Of a stretch of 64,000 bases of DNA, positions 1 to 11,576 are shown in pieces. Made by a program: the position numbers and the translations under genes. How positions within the stretch are numbered: the stretch's first letter is position 1; each line of letters opens with the position of its first letter. Under the pieces are notes generated by a model, which was not told the origin of the DNA, ran no database searches, and saw only the letters and a program-made list of their open reading frames with translations. Source of the stretch: Phragmites australis (taxonomy: Eukaryota; Streptophyta; Magnoliopsida; Poales; Poaceae); the NCBI RefSeq assembly GCF_958298935.1, contig NC_084934.1, positions 4,280,501 through 4,344,500 of the forward strand. The letters are read 5' to 3'.

Positions 1-97
1 ATGCCTCAGCCCACTACATGCACGGCCAGTCGTGCGACTGTGCTCTTGACTAAAGCAACAGAAAAACAAAGTAACAACTAAGTAAATGATGATCACA
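1..97 (-). repeat. Partial 3' LTR of the copia element
   Basis: Bases 1-97 are a diverged copy of the outer part of the LTR at 11577-11960. The LTR begins, on the minus strand, with TGTGATCATC at 97. The rest lies outside the window. Confidence 0.75.
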
Positions 98-329
98 AGC
101 TTACAAACATTTCACATCCTAAACCTTGTGCTCCCTACTGGCCTCAATTATCCCAAGTCGGGCGCAATTCCTTAAGCTTGACGCACCCAAGTAGCTTGAT
201 CAGGATGTCTGCGAGCTGGCCCTCACCACCGACAAAATTGACGTCAATCCCCCCTTCGTCAACACACTCCCAAATGAAGTGATATCTTGTTTTGATGTGC
301 TGTTTCGGTCATGAAAGACAGGATTCTCG

Positions 330-1204
330 CTAAGGGCGATCATGGATTTTGTTGTCGACCTTGAGCATGAAGGCATTGTGTTGCTCGCTTCTCAGCTCGG
401 CAAGGAGCTGCTCCAGCCAAACGCCTTGGCAGGTCTCCATCGTCACTGCAATGTACTTCGCTTCGCATGACGACAACACCACGATCTTTTGTTTTTTGGG
501 ATTGCCAGCTAACCTAGTTTGGGCCCATGAAGAACTGCACACCACTGGTGCTATTGCGTGTGTCGATGTCACAAGTCATGTCGTTGTAGCCAATTAGCAT
601 TGCCACCTCGCCGATGATTTGCTTCACCGCAGCCAAGTGCTCGGTGGTGGGGTTCTCCATGAACCGACTGACATAGTCGACAAAGAATGTGTATGGGTAA
701 CGAGGTATCGCAAGCTCATAACGAGGCTTCGATACTCAGTTGCGTTTGTTGCCGATGTTGAGCTCACCTTGCTCAACTTGAATTGTGGCTCCATTAAAGT
801 ATGACAAGGGTTACTGTCCTGCATGCTTACCTTGTCAAGGATCTGCGATGCATATGCAGATTGGCTCAGGGTTATCCCTTCGGTGCTTTGCTTCACCCCT
901 ATGCCAAGGTAGAAGCTAAGCAGGCCGAGATCACTCATCTTGAATAGCTCCTTCATCTCGAGCTTGAATTTGGCGATCTCTTGGTGGATGCTCCCAATGA
1001 TGATGAGACGTCCACCAATGATGATGAGATCGTTGATGTAGACACTAACCAACATCTGCGATGAGCCATGTCCATGTGCGCATACAGCGTGTTACAATGT
1101 GATGTGCTGAAAGCCGAGCGCCTTCAGGCTTCGAACGAGCTTGGCATTCCACGCATGTGGTGCTTGACGTAGCCCGTACAAAGCCTTGTCGAGCCTTAGC
1201 ACCT
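330..1204 (-). pseudogene. copia pol C-terminal part: RT end and RNase H
   Basis: The minus-strand translation shows the RT palm segment ending in LYGLRQA-like sequence (frame-shifted, 1045-1204). It is followed by the catalytic block at about 1040, where the usual YVDD reads YIND. Next come the SDLG..FYLGI and YAS.IL motifs (624-1055), then RNase H with VLSSCEAKYIA (330-572). Frame changes near 1050 and between 572 and 624 break the ORF. The loss of the first catalytic aspartate of YVDD, together with the frameshifts, indicates an inactive enzyme. It is the downstream half of the pol interrupted at 1205/7728. Confidence 0.88.
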
Positions 1205-2201
1205 TCCCTTATTTGTAACATCTTGAGTTTTAGCATATTGATTAATGGCAAAATTCACTCCAAATTAAATATTTTTAGTTAATTAAACCAACTAAAATCA
1301 AGGAAATATACATTTAAATATATGCATATACTTATATGTATGTATACATATCCATATATATTATTTTGGCTAAGTATTCCAAAGTGCACTAAAATTATTT
1401 CAAAATTAGTCTCTGCATTGAATTGGTTTATATGCATTGGTCTATGGTTTTTATGGTTCTTTGAGTGGAGTTTTGAAATTGAATGTCTCTCAAATTCAAA
1501 TATATTCTTAGATTCCCTTCAACTCAAATAAAATTGAATTCAAATAATTTGAATTCAAATCCTCTCTCGAATATCAAGATCCAAATCCAAATCACAATTC
1601 AAATATTCCAAATTGAATTCATTCCAAGTCCAAAGTCAAATCCAAATTCAAATGCCTCAATCTAAATTTAAATTTAATTCCTTCCCCTTTTTCCTTTTCC
1701 TTTTCCCCCAGGCCGATCTCCCTCCCCTCTCTCTGTTTCGGTCCACGTGCAGCTGGCCCGGTTTTCCTTTTCTTCCCCCACTCCCCATTTGACACTCCTG
1801 GGTCGTGGCATCCCGCTCTACCCAGCTCACACATGCTCACCAGCCCGCTCTCCCGCACTCGTGCTCGTTGCGCCGTCCACGTGCTACCCATCTATCGCTC
1901 GTCCACCCGAGCCATCTCCCTCCTCTAGTGTGACGTCGTGTCGCGATGTCCCGTACCACCGCAACGACTGGCGCATTCAATGCATTGACGATTTGACTCT
2001 CTCACACATGCTCTCGCTCTTTCTCCCTCTCTCAGCTCTCTCTCTCCTGCAGCCTGAGCATCTGACACCCACGACTTTCTCGCCTCCTCATGCGTGACCC
2101 GGTGCAGAGCCGCCGCCCCAGCTGGAAAGATCGCTACCACTATTCTGTTCATGGAGGACAACGCGACGCGCAGCACCACCTTACTACTGCTCTGCCTCCC
2201 T

Positions 2202-2211
2202 CTATAAATAG
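2202..2211 (+). promoter_or_regulatory. TATA box of the long LTR
   Basis: CTATAAATAG is preceded by CT-rich sequence and followed by a GC-rich transcribed-type leader, inside the 1214-7728 LTR. Its direction supports plus orientation of that LTR. Confidence 0.45.
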
Positions 2212-2627
2212 AGCAGTCCAGCCTCCCTCTCTCTGTTTACTCACCTCTCCGCTGCCATAGCACCGCCGCCACGCCATTGCTAGCCGATGTAGCTCCATCA
2301 ACCAGAAGCCCGACGAGAACACGCCTGGACCGGAAGATGGGCTGCTCCACCGCCGCCGCTCCGTCGCTTCACCGACTGTCGGTGTATCAGGAACCAGGGA
2401 TCCCTGAGTCCCAAGACCAGGCCGGCTGTCCGCCACGTGTCACCATCCCACGAGGTCCCCCCTGCAGGATGAGGAGAATCTAAGTTCCGGGAGAAGGTGC
2501 TCGGGGCCACAGCCTCTGGTTCCCGAGCACCCCAGTTCCCTGATGACCCACAGAGTCCAAGTACCGGGAAGAAAGTGCTCGGAAGGGTTCCCACTCACCC
2601 CCGAGTACCATAGTCCCCCGATGGTTC

Positions 2628-3065
2628 GAACAGCCAAGTGCTCGGGAGAGAGTGCTCGGGGCTGCACGTGGCAGCCCCCGAGGACTCGGTTCCCCGAAGG
2701 TCCTACCGAAGTGCTCGGGAGAGAGTGCTCGGGGCTGCATGTGGCAGCCCCCGAGGACTCGGTTCCCCGAAGGATCTGCCGAAGTGCTCTGGAGAGAGTG
2801 CTCGGGGCTGCACGTGGCAGCCCCCGAGGACTCGGTTCCCCGAAGGTCCTACCGAAGTGCTCGGGAGAGAGTGCTCGGGGCTGCACGTGGCAGCCCCCGA
2901 GGACTCGGTTCCCCGAAGGATCTGCCGAAGTGCTCGGGAGAGAGTGCTCGGGGCTGCACGTGGCAGCCCCCGAGGACTCGGTTCCCCGAAAGATCTGCCC
3001 AAGTGCTCGGGAGAGAGTGCTCGGGGCTGCACGTGGCAGCCCCCGAGCACTTGGTTCCCCGAAGG
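2628..3065 (+). repeat. Six tandem copies of a 73-bp unit in the solo LTR
   Basis: The motif GTGCTCGGGG recurs at 2652, 2725, 2798, 2871, 2944 and 3017, exactly 73 bp apart. Each unit carries the short inverted pair GGGGCTGC/GCAGCCCC. Because 73 is not a multiple of 3 and stops are rare in the unit, long ORFs appear in several frames on both strands; they are artefacts of the repeat. The related solo LTR at 41655-42939 keeps only four diverged units, spaced 62-77 bp. Confidence 0.95.
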
Positions 3066-3556
3066 TTCGCGCAAGATCGCCCGACGACCCAAAGGGTCCC
3101 GTCGGCGGGGTGTCAGCCAGTCAAAGGTCTAATGCCGCATTTAATAGGCACGCGCGGCCTGACATCCTGACATCCTGACATTCTCAGCTGCCCACGCCCT
3201 AGTGTCAGTCCCTGTCATGCTTTGGCAGGGGGGTGTGGGTCCATTAATTGCACGGGTCCCGTCCCGTATCATCCGGGTGCCTCGGGATAACGTTGCCAGG
3301 ATCAAAGCGTTCCGCCTGCCACCCTGCCCTGACAGAAGAACAAGACAGGGTGGGCGCACCGGGCGCCTCTGTGGCCGCCCGGTGGGCCCTCTCAATGGCG
3401 CCAGAGGACGTCCACAGTGGCGGGTGGTCGGATGTGCGCTGCATTTTTCCACCGCCCCTGTCACTTCGCCAAGACGGAATGATGACGCCTTTCTCCGTGG
3501 CGCCTTGGCACTCACGCCCCTCTTTCCCATTCAGGATAAGTCGAGGTCGGTGTGTG

Positions 3557-3564
3557 TATAAAAG
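3557..3564 (+). promoter_or_regulatory. TATA box of the family A LTR
   Basis: TATAAAAG lies in the middle of the 2377-4033 LTR, downstream of the tandem repeats, as expected for a U3 promoter. Confidence 0.6.
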
Positions 3565-4599
3565 GAAAGGATGGAGAACACATGAAGACACGCAAAAAAA
3601 TATCTAGCAGAAGACAGGCGAAGTCTAGCAGACGACCAAGTTCAACCAAGTCCAATTCAACTAAGCCAAGCTCAGATCAAGAAACGAAGAACATCACAAA
3701 CAAGCTCGAGCAGAGCTAGAACACGGGAGCCTCAAGCTCTCTGTAGACAACACACCCTTGTAACCAGACACATCCTTGACGAATTCTCTTCAAGGAAAGA
3801 TATTGCACTCACACAGGAGTAGGGTGTTACGCCCCCGTGAGGCCCGAACCTGTCTAAACCCCGGTGCATCTATCTCTTTTTTGCACTAGGTCGATCATCC
3901 CCCACCACCAGCCATTGCATTTATTTCCGTTTCCATTTATTTCCCCGACGAGCTCGTTCAGGATCATCCCCCCGGCCGAATCTTTAAAAAGGGGTCTCTC
4001 GGGATCCCTGCGACAGGAGTTCATCCTCCGACACCGACCGTCTCCCTACCCATCACCATTTTTGAGCTCGATGAGCATCCCCACCCCCTCACGCAGCCCA
4101 TAGATAGCATGTCGTTGTCCTAGTACTCTCTCTTCATGCAACCACATGAAGTCGCTTGTTTTCTTCTACTACCGCGTCAAAATCTCGTCGCCGGCGTGCA
4201 GCTGCCCTCTGTGTGTGGTCCGGCCATCATGTCGTATGGCCCAAGAGCGTTAGGCTCCATTTCTTTGCAAGTTGACCATGCATAGTATAGGGGAGGTGCT
4301 ATTCAGTTTCTCCATGCCATCGTCATCTTCTTCGGTCGCCGTATGGCATTGCTCCAGTCACGGCCAGCTGACAACGAACCCACGACCGAGTTCCCTGTAG
4401 TGCATAGGTGACCTACATTAGCTTCTGATGAGGACATCACTCTTTCGGATACACACACCGAGTATTCCTCCAACAATAGGTCCATTGGCACGAGCTCGTG
4501 CACGTCAACTAAATCATGAGGTGAGCTCGTTCCTTAGTGTTCCTTTATATTTTGATAAGGATGGGATGCTTCTGAATAATTGTGATGTATTGTTACTTA

Positions 4600-7380
4600 G
4601 GAACACGGGAGAAGAACAGCAAGGGCGCCCAAGCCAAGGTGGAGGTCCAATCAAGTTCGAGTCCGTTTCGGAGTCCAGGATCAGCCTGCACTAAAATCGT
4701 CGCCCAGGACGCATACGGACTCTGTTTTTGATGTTCTACACATGGTTGGAAAGCTAAGGAGATAAGCTTTCCAACGGGACTGGTCCCATGTCCAAATTCT
4801 TTCTAAGTTAATAGTAATCGTCGAAACAAGTGGACATCCAGAATCTATCAGGGTGTTGCGCCACCATCTTTTGAGCCGTTGGGCCGTGTAACGTGTTGGA
4901 GTCCATTAGGGACGCGTCTAGGGGTCCTTGGCCGACCCTAGTCTTTTATATACAGTAGCCACCGCCCTAATTAGGGTTGGGTTTTACTTAGATATTGATC
5001 TACACACAGATTATGAGATTTTTGTTCTTGTTCCGGACCGACTAGGCCGCCGCAAGTGTTTGTGGAACCCCAACTTCGAGTGCTTGAATTCTATTCGCAA
5101 TATTTCAGATTGCATCTTCTACGTTCTTGCTTGTGTTCTCGGTACGCTTGCAGGGATTGAGCCTTCTTGGCGAGGTCAACCGCGCGACATGGTTGATAAC
5201 CAACGGAGCTGTGGTGTAGTGATTGCAAGGGAGACGATCTGTTCGGGTCGAAGCCTTTGGGTCATCAACGTCGAGTTCTCCATCCACCGACTTATCGCTA
5301 CCTATCGGAAGATCAGGCCAACATTACTCATCAGCTTCTCATCGTGGAACTCCGGTGAACTCTCTGGCGTTGCTCTGCCCAATTGCTAGCCGTCGGTTCG
5401 ATCCCCTCCGCTACTCCACTACATCGTGCGCCCACGCGCACATGGCTGGGCCACCGGTCATGCCCATAGCCCACCTGAGTAGGCCGCACTCGGCCGCACG
5501 CCGTTGGCCTGCCAGGCTAGCCTAGTCGGATGGGGTCGTGCTCCATTGGGCCGACCTAGCTGCCTTAGCCCATGAACGCAGTCGGCCCGCCCCGAGCGAG
5601 TCGACCACTATGCGGCCCATCCCAATCCAAGTCCATCCCAGCACAATCCGAGCCCATTCGGCCCAACCCAACACTGTGAAGTGGGCCCCATCGAGTACTA
5701 GTCAGTGGGCCTAGGTTACTGTTCAGTTGATCCCACCTATGAATAGTATAATTTCATATTTTTCTGATTTAATTTTACATTAAATCTTCTGGGAGTCGTA
5801 ACTTCTCCATTCTAGCTTCGATTTCGGTAATTCTTTCGTCAAATTAATCTAAATTCAAGATCTACCTATCTATCACAATGTGATATCCATTAGAGCTCTT
5901 TTGGTTTTCTATTTGGTGTTATTTGATTCTTCTCTAGTATAGTTCATTATTAATCGTAGTCGTGTTTGCAGAACCATCGGAGTTTTGTGAGTGATGCGCT
6001 GGAAGTATCAGGAGCGATGAGGATCCTGACTATAACAAATACTTTGAAGAAAACATCGGAGAAGGCAAGTCATATCTCCTTGATTATATTGAACCTATGT
6101 TTTCAAATAATTTACATGATCAACTAAAAAGTGAACTTATTATCGCATATACTATGTATTATGCTTTTCAACTGCTTATACTAGTTAATCCTATCAAACA
6201 GTTGTCATGCATTAATTGTTATCATCAGAATACATATCACCCTAGAATTTACCTGTTGTTATCTATATTAATGTTGTACGACGCCTTGATATCTAGCATG
6301 CTTATGATTGAATACGTCTCCCCGAAGGGGTCGCTTCCAAAATACGTCTCTTTGGAGACATCACTTGATCGTTATCAATGTTAAACTCATAGACCATTAA
6401 CCTTTGATGGTTGTGAATTCCATGATGGTGGTGAGATCCTTGTTGTTATGTGAGATATAGCGGGAGGTGTGTAAAAATGGGTGAAAACTATTTTGGCAGG
6501 TGCAGATAGAGTACTACTCTGATCAAGGATACTCTTGGGGGCTTGAGTTACTTTTGTCGTATTCATTGCCAGAAGATGTCTGCCCTAGCCGCTTATGGAC
6601 TAAGTCATTTTGCCACCATGCTTAAGCCACCCTGGTGCAACCATGTGTCCTGAATAGATAGGACTTGACTTTTCTTTCACCGGACTGGGTTGGGCGTCAT
6701 ACTAGGAGCCTGGGGAGTAGCGAGGGGTCGAGTGACCATCTGTCCCTCTGTTTGAATGTTTTGAGAACCGGCCAACAGCTTAAAAAGGGGGCTGACATTC
6801 AGTACAAGGCCTCTGGTACTTGGGGTATCTCGTAGAAAAGCCTGGCATGAAAGGCAATTGAAATGTCTCGGTATGATTCGCTCGTCCGCTTGCAATGGTT
6901 GGAGGCTGAGCATATTGCGTGGGTACAGTTGCAACCTCTATAGGGAGTAAACCTATTCGAATAGCCATGTCCACGATCATACATGCGAAGGCAGAACCTT
7001 TTTTACTAGACTTCGGGTGCGTGTGTCTTGATGAGTAAGTGTGTGGACTAGATGTCCGTGTGATACAATTGCTGGTTCAATCCACCAGGAGCTGTGTGGT
7101 ACTAGAGGTACACCAGAGATGATGAAAGGGACTACAGAGCGAGATGTAGCCACTCCCAGCACCAAAAACATCCTAAATATAACTTGTTACTGTTTTTTGG
7201 ATTTAAAATTGTTTCAAAAGCTTTGTTACCAGGTTACCTTTGTTTCAAAATATTAACAGTAGAGAATATAACTAGATACCTGTATAAAACTTGCTTTACA
7301 CTTAAAACTATACCATAAAGCCTTATCCTTGATTCATCTATTATGCATCTATCAACCTCTTGAAGTAGTATAGGACTTGT
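4600..7380 (+). other. Non-coding interior of the nested retroelement complex
   Basis: No coding domain is recognisable on either strand. The part at 4600-5390 reads like the R/U5 part of a separate LTR: a TATA-like TTTTATATAC at about 4944, then a GC-rich leader. The part from 5430 to 7380 continues the long LTR (GC-rich block, then AT-rich block). The short ORFs here are not conserved-looking and start at random ATGs. Confidence 0.45.
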
Positions 7381-7728
7381 TGAATACCTTTTGTACTCAG
7401 TCTTGCCACTTTCAGATTGTTGAGATAGAGATCAACCTAATTGAAGTCAAAAAGAAAAAGTCTAAGGTTGTGTCCGCACCCGAGTTACCTGTGTCATTGG
7501 GTTGTTCTACTTGTTTCGCTCTACTCTGCTGTAGGCTCTTTTGCCTAGCTAGTCTGTCATGGATCCTTGTCCACAAGACCATCTTTTGCGTTGTTCAGGT
7601 AATTATTTTACTTTATTTTATTCGAAGTATGTATTTGATATCATTATGGAGAATTATTTGTGTATCAACTACTTGATTCAAGGACTGATACAGGAGGCAT
7701 AGGGGAACCTGAATTCGGGGTCATGACA

Positions 7729-9660
7729 GCCGTTGACAACAAAGCCTGGAGGTTGCATGACGTAGACCTCCTCGAGGAGCTTACCATTGAGGAAGGTAGA
7801 CTTCATGTCCATGTGGTGCACGGGGCACTCCTCCTGGGTAGCTAGTGCAAGCAGTAGGCGGATGTAGTCGAGGTGCGCCATGGGAGCGAAGACTTCATCG
7901 AAGTCCACCCCTAGCTGTTGCACGTATCCTTTGGCTACCAAACATGCTTTGTGCTTCACCACCATGCCATGGCCGTCCTTCTTGACCTTATACACCCACT
8001 TGAGCCCAATGGGGGCGACGTCTAATGGCAAGTCAATGAGGCGCCAAATGCAGTTCTGCTCAATGGAGTGCATCTCCTCGATCATGGTTCGGCACCACAC
8101 CTGGTGTCACTCAGCCTCGGCGAACATCATTGGCTCCTCTACAATTTGGATAAGCAGCTCATCGGCGTTGAGTTATCATAAAGCAAGACCGGGTGGCGTG
8201 GCCGACCTGAGGACATTGTTGACTATGCGAAGTCGCTCAGGGCAATCATCGTTGTTGATGTCGTAGTGCTTGAAGTGGTTTGGCAAAGGCGAGGCGAATT
8301 CTGGGATGACACCTGGAGGTGCCTCCGGCTCCTCATTTGGCGTCAGTGTCTGTGCTCCCACAATAGGACTTTGTGCTGAGCCCAACTCTGCATCGGTTGC
8401 CGCTATGGGATGTACACCACCACACACCTGGGTAACCATGTACTCCATTAGGAATTCAGATGGGCATGTCATACCTACACCGGCCTTCTCGCTCCATCCC
8501 TAGGTTGTGTTCTCATCAAACACGACATATCGTGCCATGTGCATGCACCCGGATGAGAGTTTGAACACCCTATATACCTTGGATCTAGACTCGTACCCGA
8601 TGAACACCATCAGCTTGTTGCGATCTTTAAGCTTGTTGAGGTGTGGGTGAACATTCTTGATGTGCACCACACACCCGAATATGCACAGAAAGTGGACCAC
8701 CAGCTTGTGCCCAGGCCATGTCTCGTACAATGTCATGTCGTTGACTCTCTTCGTTGGCGCTCGGTTCAGGAGGAAGACGGCCGACGTGATCGCCTCTCCC
8801 TAGAACTCCGCCAGAACACCCCGTGCCTTTAGCAAACTGTTCTGACTCATCTTGACTTCCACCGCCGCTTGGAATCTTCAAATCACCATCGAAGAATCAC
8901 TCTTGATGACCAGCAACACCAACCACACGTATTGGCTATGGTCGTCCACCAGCAGAAGCAAGTAGCACTTACCACCGGGTGTTGCAGGTGTGATCAGGTT
9001 GCACAAGTCGCTGTGGATGAGGTCGAGCAATCCTTCTGCATGGTACTTCGCCTGCGCCGATAATGGGGCTTGATGTTGCTTGGTGGAGACGTAGCTATCG
9101 CAGAGCTCCTCCACATGTTCAATCTGGAGTAGTCCATGAATCATCCCTTTGCGTGCCATCTTTTGAAGCGTGTCGAAGTGGAGGTGGCCGAATCACTCAT
9201 GCCACAACCATGCGTCATCCGCACTGCGGACCGAGAAGCACACAGGATGCGTGATGGTGAGCCTTAGAGTGTAGAGCTGATTGGCTGAGGGCCTCACCCT
9301 GGCAAGGAGGCGTTGTTGCTGGTCGCAGATCCGGAGGACCCCTTCATCGATCAGGAACTAGCATCTGCCCTCGTCGAGTTGACCGAGACTCACAATGTTG
9401 GTTGTGAGCTTCGGAATGTAGTACATCCTAATGAGAGCATGGTGCTCACTGGTTTTCCCCTCGAACAGGATGGTGTCGCAGCCTTCAATGTCGACCACAG
9501 AGCTGTCGCTAAACTTGACAGTCTTATAGACACAGGATTCGAGCTAGGGGAAGGCGTGTCACAATCTGGACATGTGCTTCATGGCGCCGGTGTCAAGGTA
9601 TTACCGTCGATCATCGTAGTCCTCCTCTTGATCTAGCTATGCGAATACCTTCTCCTCGAT
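7729..9660 (-). pseudogene. copia pol N-terminal part: protease end, integrase, RT start
   Basis: In minus-strand order: the protease/GAG-pre-integrase linker with TNIVSLGQLDEG (about 9380-9430), then the pre-integrase motif WLWHE.FGHLHF (about 9190), where the residue after WLWHE is a TGA stop. The integrase core follows (8878-9159, DLIHSDLC and LLLVDDHS), then the integrase C-terminal part (8500-8736, VFIGYESRSKVYRV). The RT start follows (7729-8100, KWVYKVKKDG, DEVFAPMAHLD and TFLNGKLLEEVY) up to the insertion at 7728. A second stop (TAG) follows GQLDEGRC. Multiple frame changes separate these blocks, so no functional polyprotein can be made. Confidence 0.9.
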
Positions 9661-9749
9661 CAGCCGGAGCGGGTTGCATCGCGCCGAAGGGGAAGTTCGC
9701 GTGACTAGTTTCAGTAGAGTGGGCACAATGTAGGTCCTGGCCATCAACA

Positions 9750-11560
9750 AGGTGGGTTCGTTGTCGTCACCATTGCGTCAGGTGAGCCTTGGCATGCCTC
9801 ATCTTGTTGTGGCATTCCTTGGCCCAATGGCCCATTTTGCCATAGTTGCAGCATTTGTCCTGGCCACCGTTGGACGCCGAGTTGCCATCCTCAGAGCCGT
9901 TGCCAGCCGACTTCTTCCAAGGCGGCCTCTGATGCCTATTACTGAACTTGGAACTGCCTGAGGATCCTACCCCTTGCTGGCGCTCCTTCATCCTCGCGAT
10001 CCACTCCTCCTCGGTGAGGAGTAGCTTCCCGCTGGTACCATTGGATGGCACGGGCTCGAGTCGGTCCGCAACTGCCTTCAAGCTCCCAGTGACTTCCTCC
10101 ACAGACAACATCGACAAACATGGGCAGAGTCAGCACTGAACGATAGGGGGCCAAGTCGCAAATATTGATAACAGTCATCTGATAACAGGTATGATATGAT
10201 GCTATATATGCACATATACTGACTCAACTGGAGCATACATAACAAGTACATCAACATATGTTTTGTGATACAAAAGAAAGGCAATTGTTTTTTCTACTAA
10301 TTCGCTAACAAGTATCTCAAATTTGAAGGCGTTTACCTGGGTCCCTCTCAAATGTTGTAGTTATAATTATGCTTATTTATCTTGTGATGGTGCATAATTA
10401 TTCTAATCATGAATTTCCGTATCAACCGGTTCGGTAGTTTGATTAATGGTTGCATTAGGATTTTCAGTACAACCAAATTTTGAAACAATTAGCTTATAAA
10501 AACTATAGATCGTGTTTAGCTTCTTCATCATGGCTAACAAGTCAACATGTAAAGGCTATCAAAACATACTAAAATTGGAATTCATGGCATACCTTCCTGA
10601 CGTTCATGGTTTCACAGCCCTAATACTGAAACAGTGGCCAATAGTGAGCGAAGCATATGCACAAGCGATCTGCAGGTGGCGACAACATGAAGAAATAGAG
10701 GAAGTCAAACATGCGGTGCAGAATGAGCATAAATTACTGACGATGGACAGAAGCCTTGTTTGATTGAGCTAATTTTCTTATTCGGCTTAGAATTGCAACA
10801 CATGAGGGCATACTTAATTAAGTATTTGGTTAAGCATTTAATTAGCATGGAAATTAATGGGCCTCTCTTATTGGTTAGGGGTCCAGGCCCCGCGTCCCCT
10901 GTCTCCGCCCCTATCGACAAATCAAATAATGTTCCAATGAAGAGGGCTAGCCGAGAGAACATGAAGGGGACCACGCGGAGGTATTTCTCGACGACCTTTT
11001 GCAAGGGCTCTAGATCTCCAAGGATGGCGTGCTGGTTCACCAGTCCAGTCAGTCACAACGCGAAGTCATCCACTGATTTGCTATCACAAAATGCAATGCC
11101 CTCCTACTCCTTTTGGAGCTTCTGAGCATTGTCCTCGCACACTCAATCGATGCCGACGTGCATGGTCTTGATGGTGTCCCACGCCTCCTTGGCACTTCTC
11201 TTCACTGCGAAAATGGAGATCATCTCCGACGATACCGCTCGAAGGATGGCCTCAAGTGTCATCGTGTCCTCCTGCAGTTCGACTCCTTCGAACTCAACCA
11301 CATCCCAAAGGCCGCGCGCCTACAATATCACCTTCATCATGTGGGACCAGCCACTGCAGTTGGTACGTGTCAGTGTCATGTAGCTTGTCGACTCACCAAG
11401 CTCCTTGATCATGCGTTGTACCACGACCACCATCGTCATGGTGCCTGGGTCGGCACCGATGCGACGTCGGTGAGCAGGGGCGACCACACCACGGAGGAGT
11501 CTTCGACCTGGAACGCATCGGCACCCATGATGACAACATCGTCGTCTAGAATTAGGACCT
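9750..11560 (-). pseudogene. copia gag, interrupted by a DNA element
   Basis: The C-terminal part (9767-10118) ends with a CCHC zinc knuckle, CCNYGKMGHWAKEC, and is preceded by basic residues. The N-terminal part (from about 10922 upstream) shows a UBN2-type gag motif with VVEKYLRVVP and LALFIGTLFDLS. The two halves join exactly across the insertion at 10119-10912: FDLS continues as MLSVEEVTG. Frameshifts remain in the N-terminal part. It is upstream of, and in the same element as, the pol remnants. Confidence 0.85.
10119..10912. mobile_element. Non-autonomous DNA transposon in copia gag, 9-bp TSD
   Basis: ATCGACAAA occurs at 10110-10118 and again at 10913-10921, flanking a 794-bp insert that splits gag. 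The insert ends are an imperfect inverted repeat: TGGGCAGAGTCAG on the left and GGGGCGGAGACAG as the complement of the right end. A 9-bp target duplication with GC-rich ends fits a Mutator-like (MULE) non-autonomous element. hAT (8 bp) is the alternative if one base matches by chance. No transposase is present. Confidence 0.75.
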
Positions 11561-11561
11561 C

Positions 11562-11574
11562 GGCTCTAATGCCA
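11562..11574 (-). other. Primer-binding site of the copia element
   Basis: On the minus strand this reads TGGCATTAGAGCC, two bases inside the 5' LTR end. It is two changes from TGGTATCAGAGCC, the initiator-tRNA-Met binding site usual for plant copia elements. Confidence 0.7.
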
Positions 11575-11576
11575 AT

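Larger units (their letters stand above)
2377..4033 (+). mobile_element. Solo LTR (gypsy-like, family A) with perfect TSD CCGAC
   Basis: The element starts TGTCGGTG at 2377 and ends CTCCGACA at 4033, giving the terminal inverted pair TGTCGG/CCGACA. The 5 bases before it (2372-2376) and after it (4034-4038) are both CCGAC, a clean 5-bp target duplication. No internal coding region, PBS or second LTR is present, so this is a 1657-bp solo LTR left by LTR-LTR recombination. It contains six 73-bp tandem units in its U3 part, a TATA box at 3557 and a U5-like end. A relative in opposite orientation lies at 41655-42939 and shares both termini and the sequence at 3830-4033. The family resembles gypsy elements whose LTR begins TGTCGGTG; the exact family name is not determined. 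Confidence 0.93.
1214..7728 (+). mobile_element. Long Del/Tekay-like LTR inserted in copia pol, itself carrying nested elements
   Basis: The copia reading frame stops at about 1205 and resumes at 7729. The insert starts TGTAACATC at 1214 and ends GGTCATGACA at 7728, a TG..CA pair. It has no coding domain, a TATA box (CTATAAATAG, about 2202-2211) and long non-coding AT/GC-mixed sequence. I interpret it as a solo long LTR of the Del/Tekay (chromovirus) type, about 4.85 kb after removing the nested 2377-4033 LTR and its target duplication. No matching 5-bp target duplication is visible at the outer ends, so one end may be rearranged. The stretch at about 4600-5390 looks like the tail of yet another retroelement LTR (TATA at about 4946). 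Confidence 0.6.

Noticed and set aside
2543..3178. Long overlapping ORFs on both strands with repeats such as SARGCTWQPPRTRFPEG
   Set aside because: They arise from six 73-bp tandem units in a solo LTR. The period is not a multiple of 3, so the same peptide words move through frames. No start context or domain.
4928..5389. 153-codon plus-strand ORF starting MADPSLLYTVATALIR
   Set aside because: It sits in the leader-like part of a nested retroelement LTR just after a TATA box. No domain is present and the same type of non-coding sequence recurs in such LTRs.
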